Assembly: GCF_902686445.1 (NCBI RefSeq)
Contig: NC_062224.1
Coordinates: forward strand, 48,793,156-48,857,155
Reading direction: 5' to 3'
DNA: 64,000 bases
From: Sciurus carolinensis
Lineage: Eukaryota > Chordata > Mammalia > Rodentia > Sciuridae
Below are positions 1 to 12,419 of this stretch, one piece after another. Made by a program: the position numbers and the translations under genes. Below the pieces are notes generated by a model. That model did no database searches. It saw only the letters and a program-made list of their open reading frames with translations, and was not told the origin of the DNA. Each line of letters starts with the position of its first letter. The first letter of the stretch is position 1.

Positions 1-99
1 AATGTGCAAAGTCTAACTATACCACTTCCAGGAATCTTTCCTGCAGAAAACTTTTGTATTTTATATATGTACATATAAAGTTACTTATTTTACTATTAT

Positions 100-430
100 T
101 TTTAGTGGGAATTTAGTTGGAAATGATACAAATGCCCATTTGATAGAAGAATGGTTAATTAAATTCTGGTACATACATACAATGAAATACTATGTGATTA
201 TTTAGAAGAATGAAGTCTATTTTCTATACTGACAAGGGAAAATTTCTCAATGGATAAGGGAGAAAAGTTTGATCAAAATCCATTTGTGAATGCACCTGTA
301 CAGACAAGCTGGAAAAGTACACACTGATGTTGTCCAGGAGATTGGGCATATTGCATTTAACTCTGTATCTTTTGAAAAATTTCAAATGAGAAAGTTTTAT
401 TTCACAATAAAAATAAATTTGTTACAATAG
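100..430 (+). mobile_element. Old L1 (L1M-type) 3' end
   Basis: Matches the 3' terminal pattern of old mammalian L1: words for 'aaatgcccatttgatagaagaatgg', 'ctggtacatacatacaatgaaatactatg' and a TTTGTGAATG block, ending AT-rich near 430. It is diverged and non-coding. It may begin left of the window. Confidence 0.65.
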
Positions 431-3400
431 TTGGTAAGGAATATTTTTTCAAATTTTAAAACAAAAAGAATCTAATATATGTATATGTATCCAAAAGGAA
501 TTACTAAAGGAATGTGTATGTACAGTGGTCTACCTAAGATACAAATATATCTAATTTTAGGTTTAATTTCAGATTTATGTATCAGTAATATGTCACATTT
601 TGTCATATATATGTTATTACAATCACTTCACAATTTAATTTAGATAATACAAAAAATCCAATTTAATAAAAAGGTAGACACATTTGAAACTTTTGAGAGT
701 GTTTTGACATTTCATTAAAACCTCAAATATTTTACAACTTTGGCAAAATAAGTGCTTATAACCATTTTGCTTGTATCAGTTTGTTTCATCTTAGAAGCTC
801 ACCACAGTTTTTTAAAAAAAATCTGCAAAAACTACATTAGGAATAATATTTTTAATACCCTTGCTCCTTCCAAAAATCGCAGCTATTCTCCTTTTCTCTG
901 TCTTGATCCCAATGATGCAGACAATCTGATTCACACTTCAAGAAAAGGTGGAGGGATATAGAACAGGAAAAAATGAAAGTAAAATGGCCTCACACCAACA
1001 ATGACCAGAGGATGAATCAATCAATATCAAAAATATCCATGAGCCAATGTGAGTCTCAATTTTGATGAAAAACCTGGGCGTTTTTTAATGCCAAATTGAT
1101 TTGTCTGAAGTGCTATTTTCATCTCAATCTTCCAGAACAAAACTTGCTAAACAGCTGTTCTCTTTGACCAAGAAGCCTGGATACAGGCACATGCAGAGAG
1201 AAACTCAAAACCACAGAGTGATCTTTCCAGGAGACTGAGTCTGAGCCTATGAGGGCCCCTTAGCAGCCTGAACAGTCTTGTTTTTTTTTCCTGAAAGAGA
1301 CCCCTGTCCATGGAGTAACAGTCCTTTTCTGATACCAGGCCTCCTCCAGAGCAATCCTGTTGTGGTGTGAGAGATGCAAGAGTGAGTACTCTGACCCAAG
1401 TGACAGTCAGTCAATTAACGTAGATATCTTTTGAGATATTTTAGAAATCAAGAGGGTTTTCTAAACGGAATTTGGTATAAATGGCCCAAGAAGAAGATTT
1501 AGCTTCCTTTCTTATTAGTTCCCCCCTCCCCCGACAACTCGTTTTACTCTTTATACCACAGAAGTTCTCCATTCTTTGAGGAAGTCATGCTCATAAAAAA
1601 CACATTCTCATTATTGACGGGCTTCTGTGACAGCCACTGGTGTAGCTACCTTAGCCCCACCTAGACAGAGCGGGAGGAGCTGGGTTGCTGAAGGTTTGCA
1701 ATGGTTAGGGTCTATCCTCACCAGGGGAAGGCAATGATTTAGGGAGTGGAAAGCCCTCACCCTACACGGACTGACGACAGGATTCCGAATGGCACGTCTA
1801 ACGGATGGTTTGTGAAAACTATCCCAGAGAGCTTATGAGTTTCTTCCAGTTTTAAAGGGCCTGTTAACACTGAGCCACATGAAAAAATAACACTCTGGAG
1901 GGTTTTCCCGCCCCTCCATGATGTGATTAACATCTGAAACCACTCAAATTATTCTCCAATGAGGAAAACTTAAACAAGAAAAAGCTCTCTTGAACATTAA
2001 AAGAATCTACTTGTTTTGTAATCTGTACTTTTCATTTCCAAAAGCCATTTCATTCCAGGTCTAATTCTGCAGATACTCTACTGCTACTTTTTTTTTTTTT
2101 TTTTCTGGCTGCATACTTTGATGTTCGCATCAATCTTATTGGTGGACCGTCCCAAGTTTTTGAAGTATTTTGAAAGCAGTTGCCTGCTAATAGTGGAGAC
2201 ACATGAGTTTGTATGTCAGTCCCTGATGGGAAAAAAATCTGATGGGATTTGGACAGTTTTGCTTATAGTTCTTATGCCAGGTTTTATCATCTAAATTTGG
2301 CACTTTGTCTTCTTTTTTATTTTCTCTTTCTTTCCTTAAAAAAATTATTTGCTTTGACCTTTGTGTGCTCTTGTATCTAATTTAAATTTAATTGTCATCT
2401 AAACAAAAGAGAAACTACTTAAAGTTAATAAAAAGTTTAGAGAGCAAATAGCAAGAAGATCTGCATGTTGAAGGCAGCAGGCTAAGTCAGATTCTGTGAC
2501 GTGAAGATGCCACCATATTTTCTGAGTGGTCTCGCTTTCCTCATCCCCAATTGGAGTTAATCAGAACAGATAAAGCAGAATTTCTAACCCTGATTAATTC
2601 ATGGAGATACATTTAAAAAGAAACAGAATTCTAGTGCTGACTCAAAATACTTCCTAATTTAATGTTGCTGAGTACATGGAAACAGAAAAACAGGTATGAA
2701 TTCTTTATGCATGTAATTCTGATACCAACGTATCAGTCAACTACTATGAAAATAACGCTGCACAACTGACTTCAGAAATCCTGGTTAATCGCAAATGCAG
2801 ACAGTGTGTTTCATATCCACAGTAGTAAGTAGCTGATCTCAGCTGGGCTGGATGAAGGTTAGCACCAAGTTGCAAGTAGATATGATTCTGCTTCTTGTGT
2901 TTTCATTCTAGGATCAGAAGTTACACAAGGCATAATAGGTTTTGTTTTGTTTTTGTTTTAATGATGTATCACAGGACTGCAGAGGCCAAATTGAATCAGG
3001 AATATATATTTAAAGCCTCTTCCTGTGTGATTCTCGCTAATATTCCAGCCCAATTCAGACTCAATGGGGCAAGGAAATAAATTTGCTGACTCTGGTGAAA
3101 GTACTACAAGTCCCATGGCAAAGGGACTTCAGAGGTATAAATCTGTAACTGGGAGGAAAGGAAATGTTGGCAACACTAGTTCAATCCGCCAGTCTCCTTT
3201 AGATCGTTCATTATTCATTATTGGTTTCCGTGTATGATATATCTACTCACCCACCCCACTCCCTGTGCTCTTCAAGGCACACAAAAAGCCTCACGCAGTC
3301 ATGGCATGAGGCTCAAGAGTTCAGGATCTTGTGCTCTGTACTGAGGACAGGTGTGGCTCTTCCTGATCCAAATATTCATAAACTAAAAAGACAAGGAACC

Positions 3401-5929
3401 CATCACCCTATGCACCCAACATATAATGGTGAAACAGAGCTGAGGAATAGTACTAAACACTCTGATCCAAAAAGAAGACTGGAGGCCATATGGTGGTCAC
3501 TGGGCCATAGAAATTCTGAATCCTACTATGAAGGTATTGACCAGTTTCTCTGCTAGGGTACAGAATATTCCTTTATTAGGCCCTGGCCTGGCTCCCTGAG
3601 AGTAACACCCAAGGCCACTTCTCTCCGTGACCCAGCTTTGTCCCTGGTGTCACCTTCCTTTTCCATCATCATCCCTGGCCACCTCTGAGGAGGGTGCTGG
3701 AGTGCACTGGGGCAGCTCTCTCACCTACTTCCTACCTGTTAGGAGGCTGGAGTCGAGAGATCTTTTGCATTTTGTTGTCAGTCTGTTTTAACATAGCATG
3801 GCAGCACTTTCACAAAGTCAACTGATCCTCTGATTTCTGTTAGGTTTCGATACAATTAATTACAGACAATTCCATGTGCCAAAAGTCATATTTGTAAATC
3901 TTGGCGAAGTACATCTCTTTCTCTCTACGCTTAGTAAAAAGTACTTGGGGTGCATCAGGCATTAGTGAGACCACTTAGCCGCTTTGTAAAAGTCATTTTG
4001 TCCAGGCTAAATACCTACTATTAGCTTTGTCTTAATGAGATTGTGCCTGGATTTTGCCATTTTCCTGAGGCTACATTAGTAGGTATTTCAAAGACAAGGT
4101 TTAAATTTTTCTCTTACTGATTAGAAATGAAAAGCAGGTTTATTTATCAAATCTAAAGCTTCTGGAATTTCCAGGCTTTCTTCATTCCCCATCAATTTTG
4201 CTTGCAAACTGGCCAATTCTTTTCTAAGCTTTTCTCTTTTCATACCTTTACAAATACCTGTTAATATTATCAACACTTGGATTCAGAACCTGCTTGCTCA
4301 CTACCACCAGTACATTAGATATGCTTTTGCCTTCCATGTAACTGAAAGTGACTGTTCTACTGAATATTTCCCTACCACCTAGTACCCCTGCCAAGCTCCT
4401 ATAATGTTCTATCTTCTCTAATGAGAGAAATTGCAAAGTCATAGGCAAAGTGCTTTGCTACAGAATTCTGTAATAGAGAGGGAGTGAAAATGGGGAAGAA
4501 CAATCTACACAATGATGTATATCAAAGCAAATTCATAAAAATATTCTTATAAAAGCAATGAAATCAAAGAAATGATTTCAAATCAATGTGATGCTGTTGT
4601 CTTGCTTATATCCAATCGTAGCTTAAAATATGAAGGTGACGCTACTGTAATACATGTCCTTTGGAATATGACTTCACTACCATAGGCCAGGTGATGACTC
4701 AGATCTTTTAGTACAGTTGTGAATTGCAATTCCTGAAAAGCTACCATTCATTTCACACGTTGCCTGGTCTTTTGGCCTGTACTTCACATATATGTGTCAC
4801 TGACATACTAAATTCACCAGTGTCTTTTCTCATGAGCCCACCTCAACTAAAGCAGCACAAGAGCTATTGTAAGTCTCTGGTATATAAGTGGTCAATTATA
4901 AAATAATCTTCCTGATGATCCAGGATATGCTCATGTTAACCCCTTTACTAATATTTTTGACATGAAACCCAAGCATTTAAAAACCTTATCACTTATGCAC
5001 TACTGCGATTATGGTCTGTAGATCCCCCAGATGGGAACATTGATCTGGGGGGTTATTGGGAGTTTTAAATGACATGATATTATTTAAAGAGCTTAACAGA
5101 AGACTTGAGTAAGTGCTCAATAATTTTTAGTTTCCTTCCCTTCCCTTTTCACTTTATAGATTAGAGTTTTGTAGTCCACTGTGAGTTCTAATTTGTTCGG
5201 CTCTGCCTTCAGGTGGAACATCTGTCTAAATCCAACTTTGTGAGTATTTTTAAACTGAGAGATTTTCCATCTGTTTTGGAGTTATGGCAGCCCACATTAT
5301 CCTCACTTGAGCTCTTAATGATATATGTGTGATGGAAACAGGACGTTTTAATATGTAAGTATTCATAGCCTCCCTCATTCCTGTCTGTGTGGATTCTGCT
5401 CCTCCCCCACCATCTTAAGAATTTTTTCTTTGCCAGTCTCATTCTTGGTATTTTTGTAATATGAAATCAGGAGACAGGGAGAGCAATTGGGCCAGAGGTG
5501 CATGAACAAAAGGGAAAGGATTTTAGCTTTCTGGGTCAGCCCTAGGTTCTCTCTCATGGAGAATCCAGGTAATGAGCAAAGCAGAAATGAAGCTATAAAA
5601 AGAAGCCCAATTCTAAATTGATATAAGTAAGAAAGAACTTGAGGTGGGGGCAGAAGGAAGAAACAGAAAAGTCATGCTAGATTGATGTCAGGAGAATTTG
5701 GGGAGTTTGGAGAGACTTGGAACAAATACAGAGTTTGAAAGAAGTATGGAAATAAGATGATGTTTTTAAAAGTAAGGTTGTGGGTTATACCATAGATCCT
5801 CTGTAACATTTCTTGAGAAATGCACGTAAGACATTAAAATTCTTCATCAGTTACTTTCAGCTATTGGAGTACATATTTCTTCAAATGGGACACAACGTTT
5901 AAATTGATCCATGTTGATTCTTCCCCTGT

Positions 5930-5941
5930 ACACACACACAT

Positions 5942-5981
<40 letters not shown>

Positions 5982-5988
5982 ACACACT
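5930..5988. repeat. (CA)n microsatellite
   Basis: CA dinucleotides, interrupted once by TG early and once by TA late. Likely length-polymorphic. Confidence 0.95.
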
Positions 5989-6223
5989 GTATTTGGAATT
6001 GTTTAGTTCTTCTTAACTAAACAATCAGCATCAAAATTACATATTGATTACTCATTAAAGCTCAATGATATCACTACAGTTCATTTATTTTCTGAAACAT
6101 CTTCCATGTATTTAATAAGATTTTCATTTGAGCATACATGTCAAGAAGGGCAAGTTACCTGGGTTGGGGGTATAATTGAGAAGGAGACCACTTGCTTAGG
6201 AAGGTCTTGAGTTTGGTCATCTG

Positions 6224-6244
6224 CAACAACAACAACAACAACAA
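6224..6244. repeat. (CAA)n short tandem repeat
   Basis: Six to seven CAA units followed by an A-rich run. Confidence 0.9.
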
Positions 6245-6662
6245 AAAGAATAGAAAGTGACTAATAATGATATCACCTTTGTATCAGATTTCTTAATACA
6301 TTATACAACTCTTAGTCAAGGTTAATTTACACACATGTTCAGGTACATAGTATTGAACACAGCTAGTTGATCCTTAGCCATCTCTCAACTAATCACTCAG
6401 TTAGAAGCTAATCCCTAGCCTCTTATAGTACTTGGCTACTGGATTACGTGTGTGCCAGTGGAAGGTGAGCAGAAGTGAATGTGCAAGTTATGATTCAGTA
6501 ACTTAAAAGAAAATTGCTTGCTGTGTAGATTTTCTCTGTATCCCTTTCCTACAGGCTGAATTGTAAATAAGGATCTGAGCCAATTTCAACCCATTGAGTG
6601 AGAACACCACCATAATGGCAAACCACAGAAGGAACTCAAGTCCCTACATGATCTTTGGTCCC

Positions 6663-7035
6663 TGTTAGTCAACTTTCTGTAACAAGTACCCAGGATAATC
6701 ATCAACTAATGCAGAGAAAATGTTTATTTTGGCTTACATCTTTGGAGGCTTCAGTCCATGATCAATTGGTCCTGTTAGTACTGGGCCTGTGACAAAGCTG
6801 CACATCATGATGGGAGTGAGTGGTGGAACAACACTGCCAGGAAGCAAAAGAAAGAAAAAGACCAGGGTCCTGCAGTCTCCTTCCAGGCCACACCCCCTGA
6901 TGAATCAAAGACGGCCCCACCCTGCACCTTAGCCTCATCTCTGAAAGCTTCCACAACCTCCCCATAGCACCATTCTGGACACCAAGTCTTCAACACAGGG
7001 ACCTTTGGGGGACATTTAAGATCCAAACTATAGCA
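6663..7035 (-). mobile_element. MaLR-type LTR, copy 1
   Basis: Begins TGTTAGTC and ends CTATAGCA, so it has LTR-like TG...CA ends. A TTTATTTTGGCTTA block near the left end is the reverse complement of an AATAAA poly(A) signal, so the LTR points to the minus strand. It shares blocks (TTCAGTCCATG, AAGATCCAAACTATA) with copies at 7823, 11156 and 14420. ERVL-MaLR membership comes from its overall likeness to antisense MST/ORR1-type LTRs. Confidence 0.7.
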
Positions 7036-7822
7036 CCCTCCAAGCATGGGAAACCACTTCCCAAAAGACGGTCTGAGAGGGAAGTACAATTCTATTACAT
7101 TGAATAAGTAACATATGGAGGAATCTGTTATTGCAGTTTAGCCTGTGTCATAATCCATACACTTAGAAGATATTGCTCTCAATTTAGGAAGTGATTGACT
7201 AGTGAGTGATATAACCTAAATGTACTATCTTTTGTATTATGCAAACAGTGTGTTGTAGTAAAAAATATCCAATTGTGGATCACTGTTATGTCTGAGAAGT
7301 ACTATTCACTGGTATGAAAATTCATCTCTTCCTGTACAATTAAATTGTGATTAATTAAAATGAAGTTCAGACATTCAAAACTAGAGCAAACAATTGTAGT
7401 GAACCGGCTAATAGCTGCACATTCTTATAGCATTTACTCATTTATTTAAAAAAAAATTGTGGAACATCTGATTCCCAGTCCAGCATATACAAAGCTTGGA
7501 TGCCGTATTTCCCATCACATTAAAAAAAAAAAGTTGAATAAAATGAAAATTAATAACTCCTAGACTCATAAGAAAACTGAGGTCACAGGGCAAACAAATG
7601 CCACAAAACTGGAAAGCACACAGGTGAATGCAGAAAATCACAACATCTCAAGAAAGAAGCTGAAGAGCAGAAACCTTCATGGGAACCAGTCCAGGGTAGA
7701 AAAGCCCAAATTATAATTGATGAATTGCTGGAGTCTTAGTGTGGACAAGTTTGAGAATTTAAAACTTGAGCAAGGCCTGGTTTTAGGGGGATTGAAGAAC
7801 ACTTTCATGAGTTCTACCTCTG

Positions 7823-8236
7823 TGTTAGTCAACATTTTGTCACTGTGACCAAAATACCTGACAAGAACAACTTAGAGGAGGAAAGATTTATTTTGGCTCA
7901 TGGTTTCAGAGTGTGTGGTTGGCTAGCTCCATTGCTCTGAGCTTGAGGTGAGACTTCATCATGGTGGAAGGGACTGGTGGAGGAAGCTGCTCAATTCATG
8001 GCAGTGAGGAAGCAGAGGGGGAAGCAGAGGGGCCAGGGAGAAGTTAACCCTTTCAGAAAATAGCCCCCTCCAACTAGGTTCCACTTCCCAGTAGTCTATT
8101 CAGCTGATGGCTTAATGGATTAATCCACTGATGATGCCAGAGCCCTCATGATCTAACCATTGCCTAAGAGCCCCACCTCTGAACCATGCCTCACTGGGGA
8201 CCGTGATTTCAATATGAGCCTTTTGATCCAAACCAC
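7823..8236 (-). mobile_element. MaLR-type LTR, copy 2
   Basis: The best preserved copy, from TGTTAGTC to AAACCACA. It carries 'actgtgaccaaaatacct', the antisense poly(A) block GATTTATTTTGGCTCATGG, and the right-hand 'ggattaatccactgatgatg...ccctcatgatc' block typical of antisense MaLR LTRs. No internal retroviral genes adjoin it, so it is a solo LTR. Confidence 0.75.
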
Positions 8237-8385
8237 AATGGAGTCCTACCAGGTTCTCACAGTAATTGTCAGAGAAAAGTACCTTTCTGTTTCCAGCAGT
8301 GAGTTAGGAAAGTAAGCATTCTGAGATACTCCCAGAGGGTTCTGTTCCTCTATAATAATGCCTGTCCTCCAGAAAAACCCCAAGC

Positions 8386-8716
8386 AGCCCCCCTTGTCTG
8401 TGATTTTACTCTTTGTGGTTTTAGTTACATGTGGTCTACTGTACTACTAAAAAGACTAAATGGAAAATTCCAGAAATAAAAAAATTCATGTATTAAATAC
8501 CTTTCCTTACAACATATTTTCAAAATTGTTTCATTTTATTATTAATTATAATTGTTAATTTCTTACTATGTTTAATTTATAAATTAGAATTTTATCATAG
8601 GTTTGTTTGTATAGGAAACAAAAATGACATATATAAGGCTTGGTACTATCTGTGGTTTCCAGAATCCACTAGGGGTCTTAGAAGACACCTTCGTGGATAA
8701 GGAGGGAATGACTGTA
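8386..8716 (+). mobile_element. Tigger-like DNA transposon remnant
   Basis: The left part has TGGTTTTAGTTACATGTGGTC then TAAATGGAAAATTCCAGAAAT; the right part has TTTATAAATTAGAATTTTATCATAGG, 'ggcttggtactatctgtggtttc' and an end resembling TCCACTAGGGGTCTTAGAA...GATAAGGAGGGA. This matches a deletion derivative of TcMar-Tigger. It carries no transposase ORF. Confidence 0.75.
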
Positions 8717-9112
8717 TGTTGTGAGAGCCTAACCTGAGGTTTTGCTACAGCCTACCTGACCAGGAAGAAGGGAAATACCCCACTCCAGCTCCATCTAGTC
8801 TTCCTGTCTCACTAAAGATGCGGGTAGAGGATGTCCCAAGAAACCCAGGGACACAGGGTCACTAGAAGATGGAGACCTGCTCAAAGGAATGGATAGCACC
8901 TATCTCCCACTTCTAACCACCTCATCAGTGTGGCTCCTGCATAAGGGAATACAACTAAGAGAAGTGTGCATCTCAGTTTATTAGTTTACTAATAAACCTC
9001 TAGGGAAACCTAAAAAATACTGAGTGCCTGTTGTGACTAGGCAGTAGCCTATTTGCTGAGATCACAACAGTGTTAAACAAAAAACACTTCTATCAGGAGC
9101 ATATATGCTAGT

Positions 9113-9113
<1 letters not shown>

Positions 9114-9146
<33 letters not shown>
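9114..9146. repeat. (AC)n microsatellite
   Basis: Uninterrupted AC dinucleotides, about 16 units. Confidence 0.95.
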
Positions 9147-9147
<1 letters not shown>

Positions 9148-9206
9148 CATTCACAAAAAAAAACTGTAATTTTAATTAGCTATAAGGGGTATGAACAAAA
9201 TAAGGT

Positions 9207-9232
9207 AAAAAAAAAAAAAAAAAAAAAAAAAA
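9207..9232. repeat. Poly(A) tract
   Basis: A homopolymer of about 26 A. No clear SINE body lies directly upstream, so its origin is not assigned. Confidence 0.9.
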
Positions 9233-11155
9233 GACCTGGAATATGGTAGAGGAGGGGGCACAGCTATTTTAGGTAAGGTGGTCAAGGAGGATTTTCCTGA
9301 GGAGGTAACATTGAATATCAAAGAAAACCTTTGATATTCAAAAGCAGGTCCACATTGTGTCCATTTATCTTTTGCTCCTGATCCTTGGGACATGCATGAG
9401 CAAGCATGGAGCTCAGAGAAGTTGACAGAAATTCGATCCAACATCCAGTGCATCAGAAAGATCAACCCCTTGATCTCTAACGGGGGAGAAATGTTATCAA
9501 ATCCTGAGCGAGTCTTTCCAAACATCTGGTGCCAAACTTTCCCCAAAACAGACCATCAATTTTTTTTTCTCAAATAAATTCTCCAGAATTTTTATCACCT
9601 CTTTGTTGACATCACTTTTCAAGGGATGACTGATTCATTGTAGTGTATTATGATAATGCATCTTATTAAATAAAATGTTCTATAACTGGTTAATACCTCG
9701 TCCTGTTTATTTGAACAATATGACTTTATTTCTAAATGCTAAACATATTTATTTCTAGCTGATGGAACATAGCAACTGTTATAGTTTTTATTTCAGAAGC
9801 TGTGTTTTGTATTCAGCACTGTTAGTCCCTATTTTAATATTGTTTCTGTGGAAAAGTCAGATTCAAATTATAACTCTTAGACTAATAGTACTCTTTGCAG
9901 AAAAAAATAGACTGAATTCTATATATGATAATTTAAAGTCTGAAAACAATGATTTTCATACTCTTTCCAAGCAGTGGAAGTTCTATATGTAAAATATCAA
10001 TTCAGGGTTGTTCTTGATGGAGTGTGATGAGAGATTAGCACCTGCTTTCTCCACTCCCAATGATGGAATGGTTATTTATCATTCCTTCATTTATGTGTAA
10101 TTGTAATATTCATTTCTTGTACAGTTTTCTACATTCCAAAACCAGAGGTATTTTTAAAAGAACAGTTTACAAATGGTACTCCCCAGAAGTAGTTGACTGG
10201 ATTGCCTTAGGAGATAGGACATAAGCAGAGATAAAGAGAAGCAGAGAAAGGCTGGGGTTGGAGCAATGGAAATTGGTGACCAGGCAGGACCTCCAAGCTG
10301 ACCTTTTTCAACAGAGAGTGACTATGTTATGATAACAACCTCAGTGGATGTCCTGTAAAGTTTATTTCTCATTTCTCAAACACTGGTGCAAATCAACCAA
10401 CCCTCTCTTTCATCCAGTAAACCCAGGTTCCAGCTGCCAACCTTGTGTGGTGCCACTCTATCAATACAAAGACTCCATTCAATGTTGTTGCAACAGGGAA
10501 GGGAAAAAATGGAAGGTTCACAGAAGACTTTAGGGCCAGGTTGGAAGTGACAGGTCCATTGGTCAGAATGCAGTCAACATGGTGTCCACCTAATTTCAGG
10601 CAGTGTGGGAAACAATGAAGCACTCAGAACATACTGAGTACAAATTTTTTCTGCCACAAGGTCTTTCCATGCTTCAATGAGAGCAGTTATGTATGGATCT
10701 ACTTGTATATAATATTTCCAAAGGATATTTTATTTGAAGAAAGAGTTTTATGGTTTAAAAAAAGTGCATGAAGGCACAGATTCAATGATAAATATAACTA
10801 TTTCAAATTTAAAGTTGACCAATTTGGGTATCCTTTTGAGAATGCAAAACTTTCATGCTTTCCTGGTTTGACTGACAAGCTGAGGGCAATTTTTGATAAC
10901 AGTGACATGCTGGCTTGTCAAGAAAAGAGATGTCATCACATATACAGACATTGAGTTGATATGTGGCAGTATGGCTTCCCATCATTCATTCTACCCTCTT
11001 TCTCGCCTGCCTTATTGAACTACAGAGACTGGGAAACTCAGATCTGTATTTGTCAAAGTCCCTTGCACCTTGGATTCTGAATATGATTTAAATTTGACAA
11101 ATAAAAAATATTCCATGTGGAATCTGGCATTTGAAAGTAAAGTAGAGTCCTCATG

Positions 11156-11485
11156 TGTTAGTCAGTTTCCCATCACTGTGACAAAATACTTGAGATAAAT
11201 AACTTGAAACGAGGGAAGATTTATTTTGTCTCATGGTTTTTTGAAGTTTCAGTCCATGGTAGGTTGGCTTCTTTGCTTCTGGACCTGTGATGAGGCAGCC
11301 TGTTGTGGCAGGATGCAGTTGGTGCAGGGGGCCTGTTTATCTCATGTAGGCCAGGAAGCCAAAAGAGAGAGCAAGTGACTGGGTTCCCAACATCCCCTTC
11401 AAGAGCACAGCCCTCATGATGCAACTTCCTTCTACTAGGGCCCACCTCCTAAAGGTTCTACCACCTCCCAATAGTGTCAGAGGCT
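11156..11485 (-). mobile_element. MaLR-type LTR, copy 3
   Basis: Starts TGTTAGTCAGTTTCC, then CACTGTGACAAAATACTTGAG, GATTTATTTTGTCTCATGG and TTTCAGTCCATGG. The right end fades after CTACCACCTCCCAATAG, so it is truncated compared with copies 1, 2 and 4. Same orientation as the others. Confidence 0.7.
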
Positions 11486-12203
11486 GATAACTGAATATTT
11501 AGCATCTTGTCTCTGCAGTTTTACTGTTTCCACTGGAGACATTTCAAGATTTTTTGTGACAACATTAACCCGTGTCCAGAAGCCACACCATGGGTGTCAG
11601 AGGCCTCATGTGGGCCATTGATACTACTCATGAGAATCATAGTTCTGGAGCCAGGAGCAGTGGTGGTTTCTTAATCATGGCACTTCCTGACTGTGGTGCA
11701 ATGGGGGTGATGTTCTGGAACTAGTACCAGAAAAAAGACAGGAGCTCTTTGGGTGTTTCTATGCTACTGTGTACTTACAGAGCCATTTCTGAAAATTGGC
11801 ATAGTGTTTATTTATTAGCACCTCTCTTCTCCCCACTCTTAGGCTCATAATGATTTTGCACATTATTTAAAGTCCTATAACAAAACCCTTCCTGATAAAA
11901 ATAGCTAGAGTGGATTCTGTTTGCATCAAGTAAGCCCTGTCTGATTATGACCCAAATATGGTACAATTATTACTCTTATCTTAATAAAATAAAGACAAAT
12001 AAAACAATATGTGAGAGCATCTTAGAAACTTACTCAAGTGGTCTTCCTAACATCCTGTGTCAGGGTAAGTGCAACTCTTAGGCAAGACCCTATTTCTCAG
12101 CATTTTATGGAAGCTGATGGATTTTATAAATGAGTTGAACTTGGCTTAAAATGACAGAGGAAGGGATTAGAGCTGAAAGTTGTTCCTCCTTTTCTTTCAT
12201 AGC

Positions 12204-12415
12204 AGGGATCAGCAAATATTTTCTGTAAAGGGCCAGACAGAAAATATTTTAGACTTTAAGAGTCATATGATCTCTTTTGCAACAATTCAGCTCTGCAATT
12301 ATTTTAGTGTATGGCAATTGAATGAGTAGGTGTGGCCATGTCCTAACAAAACTTTATTTATAAAAAATAGGCAATGAGCCAAATTTGGCTTACAGATCAT
12401 AGCTTGCTGATTCTT
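12204..12415 (+). mobile_element. hAT-type nonautonomous DNA transposon
   Basis: Carries TCAGCAAATATTTTCTGTAAAGGGCCAGACAG, then AAATATTTTAGACTTT, and CTAACAAAACTTTATTTATAAAAA, ending GGCTTACAGATCATAGCTTGCTGAT. These are the known blocks of an old mammalian MER-type element of Charlie (hAT) origin. The exact family name is uncertain. An opposite-strand relative lies at 25672. Confidence 0.7.
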
Positions 12416-12419
12416 TTTC

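Larger units (their letters stand above)
431..6662. other. Intergenic, no gene seen
   Basis: AT-rich DNA with ORFs of 60-111 codons that lack family motifs and splice context. Supported contents are a MIR-like tail near 5060-5135 and a CA microsatellite at 5930-5988. A somewhat less AT-rich patch with scattered CG lies at 1600-1850. Nothing else is recognised. Confidence 0.6.
8737..11155. other. Intergenic, no gene seen
   Basis: Contains the CA repeat (9114-9146) and a poly(A) run (9207-9232). ORFs at 9172-9546 (minus) and 9392-9577 overlap on opposite strands and have no recognisable domain; I regard them as chance. Confidence 0.55.

Noticed and set aside
3221..3556. 111-codon ORF in the distal upstream region
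   Set aside because: Starts at a non-ATG codon, no domain, no conserved neighbours.
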